A stretch of DNA of 64,000 bases from Romanomermis culicivorax (Eukaryota > Nematoda > Enoplea > Mermithida > Mermithidae). The position numbers and the translations under genes are program-made. Where the stretch lies: assembly GCA_963922205.1 (NCBI GenBank), contig CAWUHX010000071.1:682001-746000 (forward strand), in the 5' to 3' direction. The notes under the pieces were generated by a model. The model searched no databases. It was given only the letters and a program-made list of their open reading frames with translations, and was not told where the DNA came from. Of the stretch, positions 11,860 to 22,969 are shown in pieces; the stretch's first letter is position 1; each line of letters starts with the position of its first letter.

Positions 11860-12719
11860 TGTGTTAGATGTGTCAATAGTAAATTTGAGCTTATCTTGAG
11901 CTGACAAAGACAGTAACTCCGACAATGCTCAGCTTGAGATAAGAAATAGAAAAGAGTATTGTACACAAATAACATGATCACAGCCATGCATGACATCCAG
12001 AATCAAACATGGAAGGTATACTGTATTTTGGGGTTATGAACCATCCAAAGTTTATGGGGTTGTAGACCTCTGAAATTGAGATACTCAAGTACCCACATAC
12101 AGGTGTACTGTAGCTAGAGAGCATGTTTAAAACAGGTGCACTGTAACTAATCCAATGCTAAGGGGTACAGTATACTACTCAGTAAATGGAAAAAGGAAGA
12201 AAAGAGAAAAAGAAAGAAAATGAAAGGTGACTAAGAAAAAGAAGAAATGGAAGTCCAAGAAAAAAGTACCGAACCCGAAGGAGATTTACCAGATTGAATT
12301 GAAATTTACCCAACTTTGGGGAAGATTTACCCAAATGGAGGGAAAGTACCCAACTTAAGGGCATGTGTACCCCAATCAGGGAGATTTACCTGACTTAAGG
12401 TTTAGTTACCAGACTTGAGGGCAATTTTTAGGCTTAAGGGCAATTGACCAGACTTAAGGGTGATTTTCTGAGTTAAGGACGATTTTCTAGCTTCACCATG
12501 TCACATTGAATGAACTATAGCCTGCATGTCCCTGTAAGAGAGATAGGTCACCAGAATAGGGGCTGTGGGCCTGGTACAAAGGTGGAAGCTTTTCGCTATT
12601 CGATCTAATCCAGCTAGTACTAGCTATAGAAGAAACCACAGGTACTGTGGAACTGCTCTGGGGTTACTACTGTAGAATAAGGACAATGCTGCCAAGTTAG
12701 GGGTGACCAAAATTGGTCC
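11860..12719. repeat. Leader of the gypsy-type element with a degenerate tandem repeat
   Basis: From about 12275 to 12495 a unit of roughly 25-35 bp recurs about eight times, built on GGGAGATTTACCNGACTTAA and GGGCAATTNACCAGACTTAA. The part from about 12520 to 12719 aligns, in reverse complement, with 44391-44630 next to the plus-strand relative, so it belongs to the element itself. No gene is supported. Confidence 0.6.
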
Positions 12720-13661
12720 TGTTCAGTGTGAGAGTCATCTGTAAGATAACCTAGAAGCTGGGATCTGGATTGTGAACCAAAGGATCCCTTTTGACCTGAT
12801 CTCAGGGAGAAGAAGCTACTATTAACTGGGGAAGACTTAGGGAGGAAAACCGACTTAACAAGAGTTACCCCTAACTACCCCAAACAACAATATATATTGA
12901 AACGTACCTAGTCCGGCAGGGAATGACTACAACAGGTAGTTGGATGGGGAAGCAGATTGCTTGGGGATGGCGACAGATTGGAGTTCAGTTTGATCAGCTA
13001 AGGGCAAAGACGATGTCTGGGGGACGAATTTATTTGTTAACAATAGACGACAGAAGGGGTCCAGTACAGTAAGACAACAGGGAATATGTAAATTAGGTGT
13101 GGACAGCTAATACATGGTGAACAATAGGCGAAAATAAAGGGAGACAGTGTGGATGGAGCAGCTAAACAACAAGGAGAGCTGGTGAACCCCGAAATGAGCA
13201 AAAACACATAACAACACACGCTTTTAAGCACCCTGTTGGCTACAGTAGGACTTGGGGGGAGTTTATGATGCCCAGGCCCAATTCTGCAGAGATAAAGCTG
13301 CTAAAAGGGTCTGTGTGCATGTAGACACATGCCCAGTTTGAATATGTTTAGCATTGGGGCCGACTTAGTTCCTATACTAAACATATGAACATCTTTAGCT
13401 AAAGTTTCCAGAGCTATTCCTTTTGCGTCTGCAGGAGCAAAGCTCACTTTGTTGACACAAGGGGCATGTAACGCGACCCAAAATAGCTGCATACCATAGC
13501 CGGCACCGAATGAAACAAAATAAAGTAAAATAAATGATGGCACATAAAGGAAACAGAAACGCATAAAATGACAAATGATCCGAAATAGCAATAAAATAAC
13601 AAATGATCAAAAATCAGCGTGGGAAATCACGTGACGTTGATACTTTAATCAGCAAGTGACA
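12720..13661 (-). repeat. 5' LTR of the gypsy-type element
   Basis: Roughly 942 bp. It matches 1-927 over nearly its whole length, including the shared blocks around the words GATCCCTTTTGACC and CAACAATATATATTGAAACG. The outer edge at 13661 is set by where similarity to the left copy ends and by the minus-strand start TGTCAC. The inner edge at 12720 (minus strand ...ACA) is less certain, because the left copy is cut by the window start; similarity with the plus-strand relative at 44.3-44.5 kb continues through the leader beyond this point. Confidence 0.85.
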
Positions 13662-14568
13662 ATATGAAAGTCTAGCTACAGTATCTTGAACTTTTGAATT
13701 TTCCAATTTTTCAGCATTTTACATTGTGTACAGGCGATTTAAAATCGAAGCTTAAAGGAGGATTGTGTCACATTACTTCAAGTGTCCCATTACCTCAAGT
13801 GTCCTGTTACTCCAAGTAATGCTATGAATCCCTTTAATCCAAGTAATGTAATTTTTTTAAAAAAGGTGTCCCATGGCTCCAACAATGCTTCTAAAATTTC
13901 CCATATATTGTTCAACACTTCAACATAGCAAAAACAAACGCTTGAACAAAACACAGAAAACAAAAGAAAAAGAAATACAAAGAAAAGTATAAGACAAAGA
14001 AAGAATAGCATGAACATAAACTAAAACATATACAAAGAAACAGAAAACAAAAAAAGAATAATAGTTAAAAAAGAAAAAGCTAAGAAGTAAAGGAAATAAA
14101 GAAAATCGAAGAAAAAATAAAAGGAAAAGAAAAGCAGTTTGGCGCCGAAACAGCCGGCGCCAGCGCCCAAAGGACCTAGTGCCGAACTGGCTGGCACCCA
14201 AACGTGTAGTGCAGAAATGGCGGCACTGAAACGTGCCTTTCCCTACTTTGCATGGCCTTTAAAATAGTCTGTCTTGAGGGAAATCGTTGTGCAATGATGA
14301 AAATTGAGGACCAAGAATATATGCGGGTCAGTAATTTGATTATATAACTTTTCAAGAAAATGAAGCACCCTGATTTTCTGATGCAACATGAGTGCAAGAC
14401 ATTACTCATAGTTTGCCCTGTAGCGCACTTTGCAACCTACCTTTTTTGATAGCCATTTAGAACAATGCTATCGAACAAAATCAGTACTGTCGTCGAAATC
14501 ATTTATACGAAGCTCTTACTGTAAAATTTTTGACAGAAAAATTGTTAAAGATTAGGTCACTAATGCCC

Positions 14569-15231
14569 CTGCTATACTTCGCCGGCCGGCACCGGCCGGG
14601 GCTGGCGCCAGTTGCGGGCTGCTATACTTCGTCTTTTCAGTTGACGGTTTGACAATTCGATTCAATCGAAATTTCAGAGCCAGCGGCAGCCGGCGTCTAT
14701 GTTATAATGTGACAGAAAAATTAATATTTTACTTATTTTAGCACTGCTAGAATTTATTCAATTGTTTCTTCAATGGATGATAATTCTTTTATTGAAAATC
14801 TAATAAACGAGGTGCATAGTCGCCCGTATTTATGGTCGAAAGCAGATAAGAGCTACAAAGACTCAATCAATGCGATCGCAACAAAGTTGAATGTAGAAGG
14901 TTAGGTGGAGTTCTAAAAAAAGCAAAGTTTTGTTTTTCTAGGAGTGGTTGGGTTAGCTTTTCTAGTGTATCTGAAGACCTCTAAGGAATCTGAACCATAC
15001 ATAGGCGTGGGGGGGTTTGCACCCATCGGAAAAACATAATCGAAGGAAAACCATAAAAACATAATGAAAACACATAATCGAAGGAAATCAACAAACAGAT
15101 GATTAATATTAAGCGTGCCATTTGCCGAATGAAGTATAGCAGCAAAAAATATGTAGCCGGCGCCGGTTGTAAAATATTTGAGTCCGGCAACAACTGGCGC
15201 CTGCCGGCACCGGCCGGCGAAGTATAGCAGG
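14569..15231. mobile_element. GC-rich inverted-repeat element carrying a MADF fragment
   Basis: The two ends share CCTGCTATACTTCGCCGGCC as an inverted repeat, with further matched CCGGC/GGCGCC words inward and the sequence GCTATACTTC repeated inside each end (14631 and about 15137). The GC-rich ends contrast sharply with the AT-rich surroundings. A short plus-strand frame at 14773-14904 resembles the start of a MADF domain, a domain that accompanies PIF/Harbinger transposases. A PIF/Harbinger-derived non-autonomous element is therefore plausible, though a TWA target duplication is not obvious. Confidence 0.6.
14773..14904 (+). pseudogene. MADF-domain fragment, probably transposon-derived
   Basis: A 43-codon plus-strand frame beginning with ATG. 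Residues 6-22 read FIENLINEVHSRPYLWS, matching the start of MADF domains (hydrophobic LI-x-x-V-x-x-x-P-x-LW), followed by DKSYKDSINAIATKLNV, which fits the second and third helices. The frame stops at 14902-14904, but GAAG|GTTAGG there could be a splice donor. The rest of the domain was not found before the right end of the element. MADF proteins are DNA-binding accessory factors of PIF/Harbinger transposons as well as host regulators; the location inside an inverted-repeat element favours the former. Confidence 0.5.
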
Positions 15232-16009
15232 AGCTTAAGTCCACAAAATTTCCAGTAATATATGATGTATTGTTTATTAGCAAATCGTGAAAATATGGCA
15301 TACTACTTGCTTACCACTTTCATTTTTTAGAAGCATCTTAAGAAAAACGAACTATATATTTGGATCATGGTGTAACCTGAAAAAAATCATTTTTTGAGGA
15401 TGGTTCCAAATATTGTCGCAATTTTTTATGCGGCTTGTAGTTTAGTGCAAAGCAAAGAGACGTGAATGGACTATAAGGTGGTGCGTAAAAGTTGGTGGGA
15501 AACCAAAGGGATGCAACAGTGGTGGAAGTTTTGTGCGATAAAAACCTTCAAAAAATTATTTTAAAAAGTAAAATTTGTCACAATCTTGTAATACATTTTT
15601 AGTTATTTAAAAGTTTTAGTTTTTGTTATTTAAAAATTATTTTTAAAATTATCTATAGATCTAATGAACCGTTTAATGTTCATTACAGATCATTTTAATT
15701 ACATAATAAAAACTTTAATTATGAGTTAAAAAATTTTCATCATTTTATGAAAAAAAAATTTTCGATAAAAACTGCAACAACTTTTGAACGCCTGCTTTCC
15801 CTGTTGTCTGGACGAAAGTGCTGGTCAGAGGAAATATTGGAAAATCAATGTATAAATTATTCAAACGGGCTATTGTACCACAAAGTTGAATTTGCATATT
15901 GAAATACTTTTAAGTGATTAGCTGCAAAATCATCATTTCAACCTTATTGCATTTTTAAAAATTGATGGCATTCTTGGAGTAACGGGACACAGCGTAAAGG
16001 AGACAGTCT

Positions 16010-18570
16010 GGTATGAAAAAAATTCTATAATCTCGTACTTCACACATTTCACGCTATTGAATGTCAAAAAAGATGTGGAAAAAAACGAAAAAGTCATTTG
16101 AGACCCTTTCTGGGGCGCCTTCACGCAGGATGCCGCAAATTTTTTTTTTTCATTTCTGTAGACATCTATATTCAACACATAGTGTTGAATTTCAATCCTT
16201 TTTCCACAGCTTGTTGGAAACTGTGGAGATTTGCAGACACTCTGCCATTCAATTATGTTTTTGGATTTGAATAAATCCCAAAGCAACGTTGTCTTTCGAT
16301 TCTGCTGCCATCTCGATTTTTACAATTTTTCTATTGTCCTGATTGTTCGACTGCTTCCTTTCGTGGACTTTGACTCGTTTTTTCTATTCGAATTCTTCGA
16401 ATGTCTATATGTTATACTACACGTACAGGGTGTCAAAGACTGCCATCGATTTTTTTGACTATGCAGGTAAATTTCTGATACGCTCTTTTGCGGGAAATAA
16501 GCAACATTCCGAACCACTTAAAATTTTGAGCCTGCCTTTTTTCTGCATCCACAAGAGGCCGGTAGAGGGACTTCAGCCGCTCGAACTTTTTTGGTTGGAT
16601 ATGCTTCGCACAAATCCACCACCTGGAATCTTCGGGATGCGTATTTTGCTGTTTGTGAGAAATTTGTGCAGGAAAATTTTCGATTCTATATCATTTTTCC
16701 ACGCTGATTCCAAAATCTCTGTCATCAGAATTTTTCTAGATTTCGGGATAAAATTCTCATGAACTAGAGTTCCCTGACGGATATGAAATCGCCATAAAAC
16801 TGATCTAGAAAAAGCTATATACACATACGTTTTAATACTTATTGCTTGAACATGGTTTACGTTTTGTAGAAGTGTTTTTTGTATTTGGGAAATTTGAGCT
16901 TTTCACATTTGAGAAGATGAAACTTTGTCGCTAATGATTTCTAAGTCATTCTACAATATCCAATTTTCCAATTGTAACAGCAGAGGCTTCAACACGTACA
17001 ATTCCAAAAAATTCAAAGGAGTCTCCCGTAATTTCTACGGCTTCTCCTTTTTTTAACTCAGGTGAAAGTTCCTTATTTTTTCATTGATAAACAGCATCAA
17101 ATGTTTTCCAGTCATCAAGCAGTGTTTCCTCTTTTTTAGAGTTAAGGGTTGATCTCCAAAATAAATGGTTGATCTTTTCCCGATGGATTGAAATGGCATT
17201 TCTCAGCCCGTTCAATAATGCAAGATTCGAGAAATCAAGTTGCGTCTATGGCAGATTGGATATGATTCAGTAGATGTTTTCCAGGTCTGCCACTTCCACT
17301 ATTGTCAGGTTTATACGCCGATTCTCGACGTAGTTAGTCGTTTAGAAATTCGTCGTGAAGGATTCACTTCTTCCAAATTCGGATTCTAAATTTCTTTTTC
17401 TCTGTTTGAAAACCACCAAGGAAAGGAAATTATGCTCGCTCATTGTGTGGCATTTTACTGGTGATAATTTCCCTTTTGTCGTCAATACCCCCCGAAATGT
17501 GTTTACTTCGTTTTCGCATCATTCCTCTAAGTAAAAGTCGGACTAAAAGCGTCAATTTCAAAGACATTGGTAGATAAATGAGTGCATTTGTCGTTTCCAA
17601 TCTTCTACTTATTATAAACGTGTTTTGTTGCCTTTAACTGTGACTTTTTTCCTCTTTTTGTGAAATACATGCATCATCTGCTGGCATTTTTCACTTTCTT
17701 TCTCTCGCTAGAAAATTCGGGTTTCGGCTCTTTGATGAAGAGGAGCTATATTTGCATAATAAATATTCAAAGTCGGTATAGTGGAAAGAGCTTTCCGCCT
17801 CTTGGAGGCACGCAGAAGAAGAAAGAAGATAACCCTTCCAATTCTAAAAGAAGATCGAGCTTGTTCTTTTTCTTTTTCTACACAACCAAAACGCATATAT
17901 ACTAAATTTGACAGCGCCTGAATTTGGGTCAGGGTGATCGATCAAAATGGGCAAGGGAACCAACGCGCCAGACCTCCACTTTATTTTTGATGGACGGTCC
18001 CGTTCAGTTGGGGGTAACTTTTCAAAAATGGAAATCTCTACTACTATACATACACTATACGCGCCGATCATTCATCATTTTTAGAATTATATACCAGAAA
18101 GAATGATCATTAAAATGGCAAAAACAGGCCTCGAACGACCAATCAAGTTGCATTTTAGGGGGCGGACGACTTGATTCTTACTGTAGCCTGCTTTGATGAA
18201 CGATTTTTGCGGCACTTTTCCTATCCCACACGCCAAGAGTTAAACACACGAAGTCATTTGTCTTTCAACGCCGAAGAAAGTTATTGATCGCTTTTTCTCT
18301 ACTTTATTAGATCCAAAAGATAAAACATTAACTGGACGGTCGAATAAATAATTCAAAAAAGTAAAAATAGGCGTTCGCGACCTTTAGAAGACGCCCGCGG
18401 CTACAAGGAAAAAATTCGTTCGGCTGATTGACGCCATTTGTTAGATTTTTGGAAGGCTAAAAATCACTTTTTTTCATCGAATCGTTCGTTGGATTGCCGA
18501 AAAACGAAATATCTCAAAATTTAATAAATGCTTTTTGGATATGCAACAATGATCTATGATATGAGAATGA
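16010..18570. other. Intergenic, no supported gene
   Basis: AT-rich sequence with many short chance frames on both strands. Nothing matches a family I recognise and no multi-exon reading holds together. The stretch 17690-18110 is slightly richer in coding-like composition (frames of 60-80 codons on both strands) but has no motif. Confidence 0.4.
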
Positions 18571-18579
18571 CTAGTCGAA

Positions 18580-18648
18580 CAATTTTTTAACATTTACGAA
18601 CAATTTAACATTTACGAACAATTTAACATTAACGAACAATTTAGTCGA
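18580..18648. repeat. Short tandem repeat, 18-bp unit
   Basis: AACATTTACGAACAATTT is repeated about three and a half times with few changes, preceded and followed by the variant GTCGAACAATTT. No inverted partner was found nearby. Confidence 0.8.
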
Positions 18649-18649
18649 A

Positions 18650-21600
18650 CAATGATCGCTAGCCGATTCCAATAAATTTCGTTTCTGTACACATGATGGA
18701 TGTAGAAGATTTCGCAAACTATGCAAGTGATTCTGTGCTTACAGACAGTTGGACATTTTTTTGTTATGTCAAATAATAAAACTGAAACCAGGAGAAACGT
18801 CAATTTTTCGCACGTCTAAACACCGACTTCTTTTATGATATTTCTGACGTCAAATTTATTTTTGTGCAATTCGAGTTAAAATAGAAAAAAATAAATGAAG
18901 CAGTTCCACCGTAAGACATCACCAATGAAAGTATTATGACATCAGTAAGCTTAGTAATTTACTGACAAAAACCTCGATGTATAGCTCGAAATCATATAAA
19001 ATGCTGATTTTCACTCATAAATAGATAAATACTGAATATGGATTAGTGAACTAAAACGTATAGCCTGTTTTTCCTCAAACGATTGTAAATGATAACAGTG
19101 GAAAACATGCACTATTTTATATTTTTACGATTTTCCGCTTAGTGAAATGGTTTATGCTTGCTAGGAGTGAAAATTTACGAGCTTATATATTTCGACGACC
19201 GAGCTAATTTTTGCCAACAAGCATTTTGTATGAAAGATGAAACACGGATGATGAAGAGATTAAGCTTCATTTTTCAGAAGGAATGAATATGGAAATCAAT
19301 CTCAGAATTTGCGTAAATGTTTTTCTACCTGTTCCCTCCTTGACGGTATAATTTAGGAATCCTTTTAAACATTAACCAAAATGATGACTTGAATTGAACA
19401 TCAACATCGACATATTTGTCTAGTTTTTCTAACATTCTATAGAAGACATGACACAACTATAGAGCCTTAGTCGACATAGAATTTCCGAACTATTGAACTT
19501 AACCAGAAAATGTTTCAAAAATCTCCGAGTTCGAAGCTATCTGTCATTCCACTAGATTTTTGTTTTTTCTTGAGCAAACGAGCCCCACAATGCACCGAAA
19601 TCCGAATGATGATGAACCTGCATCGTATTATACAGCATTTTCTTTTGCATATGCGCTGATCACTATTCTCCATTCATTTTGAAATTATCAATTCAGTGAT
19701 CTTACGATAGTAAGCTTAATACGGAAAAACTGATAGGCTTATTACTGTAATCAAAATAAAATTTCTTGCCAGTGAGCGGCAAACATGATTCTTTTCGCTA
19801 ACCTGATTAAATTGTCGCAATTTTTTCTCGAGTTCAAATCGACAATGGATAATCACGATGTTTTTAAATAATTTTGGATTTTCCCAGTATTGTGAAGAAA
19901 TTTGGCGTTTTTCTACGGCATAAAGTTTCCCACCAAGTGAAAATTGAACCCACTTTTCTTGGCTTTCACTGCGTCTATTATTTTAAATTAAATGGACAGT
20001 AGTGCAGTCGATCTGGGATCACTATGGCTGAATTGAGAAAAACAAGAACTCTTATTTAAGAAATTTCAATGTCAATGATTTCAATCAAAAATTTCAAAAA
20101 AATTTAAGAAAAAAAAAGAAAAAATAGACTGTAGTTTTCGGCGTCTATCAAATCAATGGACCTGACCTGAAACCTACCGATTTTAGACCATTTATCTGAA
20201 ACAAAACTGCACACATTGCATCGTCTGTCAAAATCTCTTCCTAGTTTGTGCCGGGCGATCTGTCACTTTTTCGCCAATCAGATTTTCTATCGCTGAAATG
20301 ATTGATCGCTGTTTTCGCCGATCGGACTAAGGGTATGTACTTTTGCGCATGTGACGAACGTTATGCACCAACTGTTCAAAATTTCGCAATATAGTGCATC
20401 AATCACTTCTTAGATAACTTGACCACTTTTCCAAACTTTCACCAAAGAAAGATGCGCATCGGGACGAAATCTTTCGGACGGCTATAGCTGCGGGAACTGC
20501 AGTAAAAGGCTACAGTAACCTAACGGAAACGGTATCGTTTGGTTTTTTCTGATTGTGAATGATTAGCTTTAATGAAGTGTCTATTTTCGCGGATTTTTTC
20601 TAATATATTTTCTCTCTTTTAACGACAATTTTCGCATTTTATTCTTGACAATCGCTCGTGCGATATATAAACGAGCTTTTTCCTTTTCCCATATCCATTC
20701 GATGATGAATCGCTTATTAAAAGATTTTATGCTTGCGGGCGAGAAAACGACATTTTCGAACGAAATTTGCGAGCTTTTTCGTATGTATAGAATATTATAC
20801 GCAGCGAAAATGATGGATGACCTGCCGGTCTTTCAGAAAAGCCAGATTTTGCCTTGAAGTTTTGAGCGATAGGCGATTTGATTGGCTTTGATGTGGCTTG
20901 TTGATTGTGATCAAAAGGGAGACAGACGGGAAAAAATATGTACGATGCGAGAAAGAGTCATCGTTGAGATAAGGAAAGTGGCGGCTTTTTGTGGAATTTG
21001 AAATCATTTGACGAGTAATACCACGACTGCCTGCTGGCCACACACAAAAATTTTCCGATTTCAGTGCTGCTGCAGTCGAGTTTTCAGCCTGTCTATTACG
21101 CAGATAGCTATTCTTGGGCCATCATATCATTTTAACCACTACTATACACACACTAAAACTCCGCCGGGTGTCAGGACGATTTTTCAAAAAAAATTTGAAG
21201 GCATTCCGAATTTTATACCAAAAAGACGTCTTCTGCTGGAAGTCAGGCCAAATCTGCAGGGGAAAAAGGGTAATTTGCGGGGGTCTAGACCTCCAGCAAT
21301 CTCCCGTTCGACCATTACTTATCTGAACATAACTTACACGGATTATCAACCTATAAACTGTAATTATAGGAAACGAAGATTTTTAAGTCACTAGCATAAA
21401 AAACTGAATTTTATAAAATGCTTGTAAATTAAAAAAAAATTGACACTGTCATCAAAATCGTTTACAGAAAGCTTTTAGGTAAGGATATTTGACTCAAAAA
21501 AATTGTTCAAAGTTGGTAGAGTATACTCACAAATTTTAATTTCTAATTGGCATACTTATGGTTTAGCAGAAAATCGGAAAAGCAAAAAATATAGTATTTG

Positions 21601-22070
21601 TTTTTCAGCTTTATTACTTAGAGGCATTTCTAGGAAAACGGGCTATGAATAGAGCATCAAAGACTTTAAGTGATCAGTGTGGTGGCAATGTATGAAAATC
21701 GCTTTTCACTGTAATTATGCATTTTCTATGCTTTATACCACGAAAAGATCAAAAGTTTGAAAAAATCCTGGAGTTCTCTATTGTCAAGTTTATCCGGTAC
21801 ACTAACAAACAAATGAAAATTATAGCGTCGTTAATGAGTCAGATTTTTGCATTTCACATTGTATGACATGACAAGCGTCGATGCCTGCAAATGGCGGCTG
21901 AATTAAACTGGTGCTATAAACTCGTCAGTAGCTGAATCGCGCGAATAGCTGAATTGCCCCTTCGTAAAACACATGGTATTGAAGCGATAGAGACTGAATC
22001 GCTATCGGTCGACTTCTTCACTAGGAGGAAGAGTCATGGTCACAGATCTCTTGAAGAGGCAGCCTCTTTA
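18650..22070. other. Intergenic with eroded repeat copies
   Basis: No gene is supported. Repeat traces: fragments of MITE family 1 (about 19060-19200, and an inverted piece about 21380-21660 ending GGAAAACGGGCTAT) and a copy of a second dispersed family at about 19736-19985. A run of AGCTGAATCGC-like words lies at 21930-22005, next to element C. The frame at 21008-21394 has no recognisable product. Confidence 0.45.
19736..19985. repeat. Dispersed repeat family 2, copy 1
   Basis: Similar over about 250 bp, in the same orientation, to 41105-41395. Shared landmarks in order: GCTTATTACTGTA, AAATTTCTTG or TCTCG, GTGAGCGG, TTTCTAC-G, AAAGTTTCCCA, GTGAAAATTG and TTTTC-TGGCTTTCACTGC. No open frame is shared, so this is a non-coding repeat of unknown class. 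Confidence 0.55.
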
Positions 22071-22077
22071 CGATTGG

Positions 22078-22968
22078 GGGTCAAAAGCGCAGTCAGTTCA
22101 AAAGCGTAGTTGCTTCAAAAGCGCAGCCAGTTGTTTCAATAGCGCAGGAGCATCAAAAGCGCAGCCAAAAGTTTCAAAAGCGCAGTCAAATGCTTCGTCA
22201 CGGCGCCAAAATTTCTGTAATCGCAATCACTGCGATGCCCTATCATTGGATTTTTCAAAATTGTATCATTGCAAACGATAATTGTTGAATATAATTCATT
22301 ATCTTCTTTTCCACGAGTTTTCAAAATTTTTTCGCATTCCAAACAAAGCCAATATTCGTTGAGTTCACCGGGGGTTCTCAAAACTTGTTGCGATTTTTCA
22401 CGAAATTGGTAAAGTTGATTTGAATTTAAAGGATTTGCATAAGAAAGAATCTTGGTTTTCGGAGGATGATTTAACACGTAGCTCGCTTCACCGAAATTCA
22501 TTGGAATGGTACAATTCGGAGCAAATTGACAAGAACGATTTTACAAACGATAGAAAAACAGTCGAAAACGCTTTTGTGAACTTAGCGCCATGTACAAGTT
22601 GCCTATTTTGGAAGCATTCAAAAAGAGAGGCCAAAAAACGACGCTTTTTCTTAATGAGATGCATTTTTAAAGTATTATTGTCGTGTAGCATGCCCACTCA
22701 GTTTTCGAAAAATTTATATCTATTTTTAGGTGAAATTTTATCTGTAGCTAACTGTTGCCTGCGCTTTTGACCCTTTAAACTATTGTGGAATAGTTAATCA
22801 CTGACTGCGCTTTTGAATCCATTAGCATTGACTGCGCTTTTGAACCGACTTGACCCTTTAAACTATTGTGGAATAGTTTATCACTGACTGCGCTTTTGAA
22901 CCCATTTGCATTGACTGCGCTTTTGAACATTTGGCAACGCTTTTGAACCGACTGCGCTAATGATTCCT
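22078..22968. mobile_element. Foldback-type element C (word: TTCAAAAGCGCAGTCA)
   Basis: The left end (22078-22200) holds six or seven copies of TTCAAAAGCGCAGTCA with small changes; the right end (22755-22968) holds about eight copies of the inverse, TGACTGCGCTTTTGAA. The right end also contains a direct duplication of about 85 bp, marked by CTTTAAACTATTGTGGAATA at 22776 and 22857. The roughly 550-bp centre carries a minus-strand frame with a zinc-finger-like pattern. The arrangement, long inverted ends made of tandem short words around a small coding remnant, is that of foldback or MULE-like elements. Confidence 0.75.
22200..22501 (-). pseudogene. Zinc-finger-like fragment inside element C
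   Basis: A minus-strand open frame whose central part reads YWLCLECEKIL, then about 20 residues, then IIVCNDTILKNP and GHRSDC. The spacing C-x2-C ... H-x3-C resembles the FLYWCH-like or CCHC finger that precedes MULE-type transposases in nematodes. No transposase core follows in the element, so this would be an internal remnant. The frame runs into the left word array after residue 95 or so, where it loses meaning. The family assignment is tentative. Confidence 0.35.
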
Positions 22969-22969
22969 A

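Larger units (their letters stand above)
1..13661 (-). mobile_element. Decayed Ty3/gypsy-type LTR retrotransposon (3' LTR cut by window edge)
   Basis: Two direct repeats, 1-927 and 12720-13661, bracket minus-strand gag, protease, RT, RNase H and integrase remnants in that order, the Ty3/gypsy order. The LTRs differ by many substitutions and by indels (for example a block of about 80 bp near 12967-13030 missing from the left copy), so the insertion is old. On the minus strand the 5' LTR begins TGTCACTTGC, close to the usual TG start. Coding lies at 5884 to about 1470; the 6.8 kb between gag and the 5' LTR is unusually long because it holds a Tc1 copy, a foldback-type element and two tandem repeat blocks. 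A convincing primer-binding site or polypurine tract was not found. The element continues left of the window by an unknown small amount. Confidence 0.88.
13765..16000. mobile_element. Foldback-type element B (word: GTGTCCCATTACTCCAAG)
   Basis: The left end has at least five copies of a word like GTGTCCCATTACCTCAA between 13765 and 13885; the right end has the inverse (GGAGTAACGGGACAC, then GTAAAGGAGACAG) at 15976-16005. Between them lies a long purine-rich stretch (13925-14135) and a nested inverted-repeat element (14569-15231). No coding region is supported beyond the fragment in the nested element. Boundaries are approximate because the outer ends are diverged. Confidence 0.4.

Noticed and set aside
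12690-12719. Primer-binding site next to the 5' LTR
   Set aside because: The minus strand has TTGGTCACCCCTAAC and TTGGCAGCATTG a little inside the leader, but the LTR edge is uncertain and I cannot match either to a particular tRNA 3' end.
13790-14201. Phe/Leu-rich frames resembling membrane proteins
   Set aside because: They are translations of a purine-rich strand; hydrophobicity follows from TTT/CTT codons and there is no stable start or conserved motif. The same applies to frames at 40174-40867 and 43247-43687.
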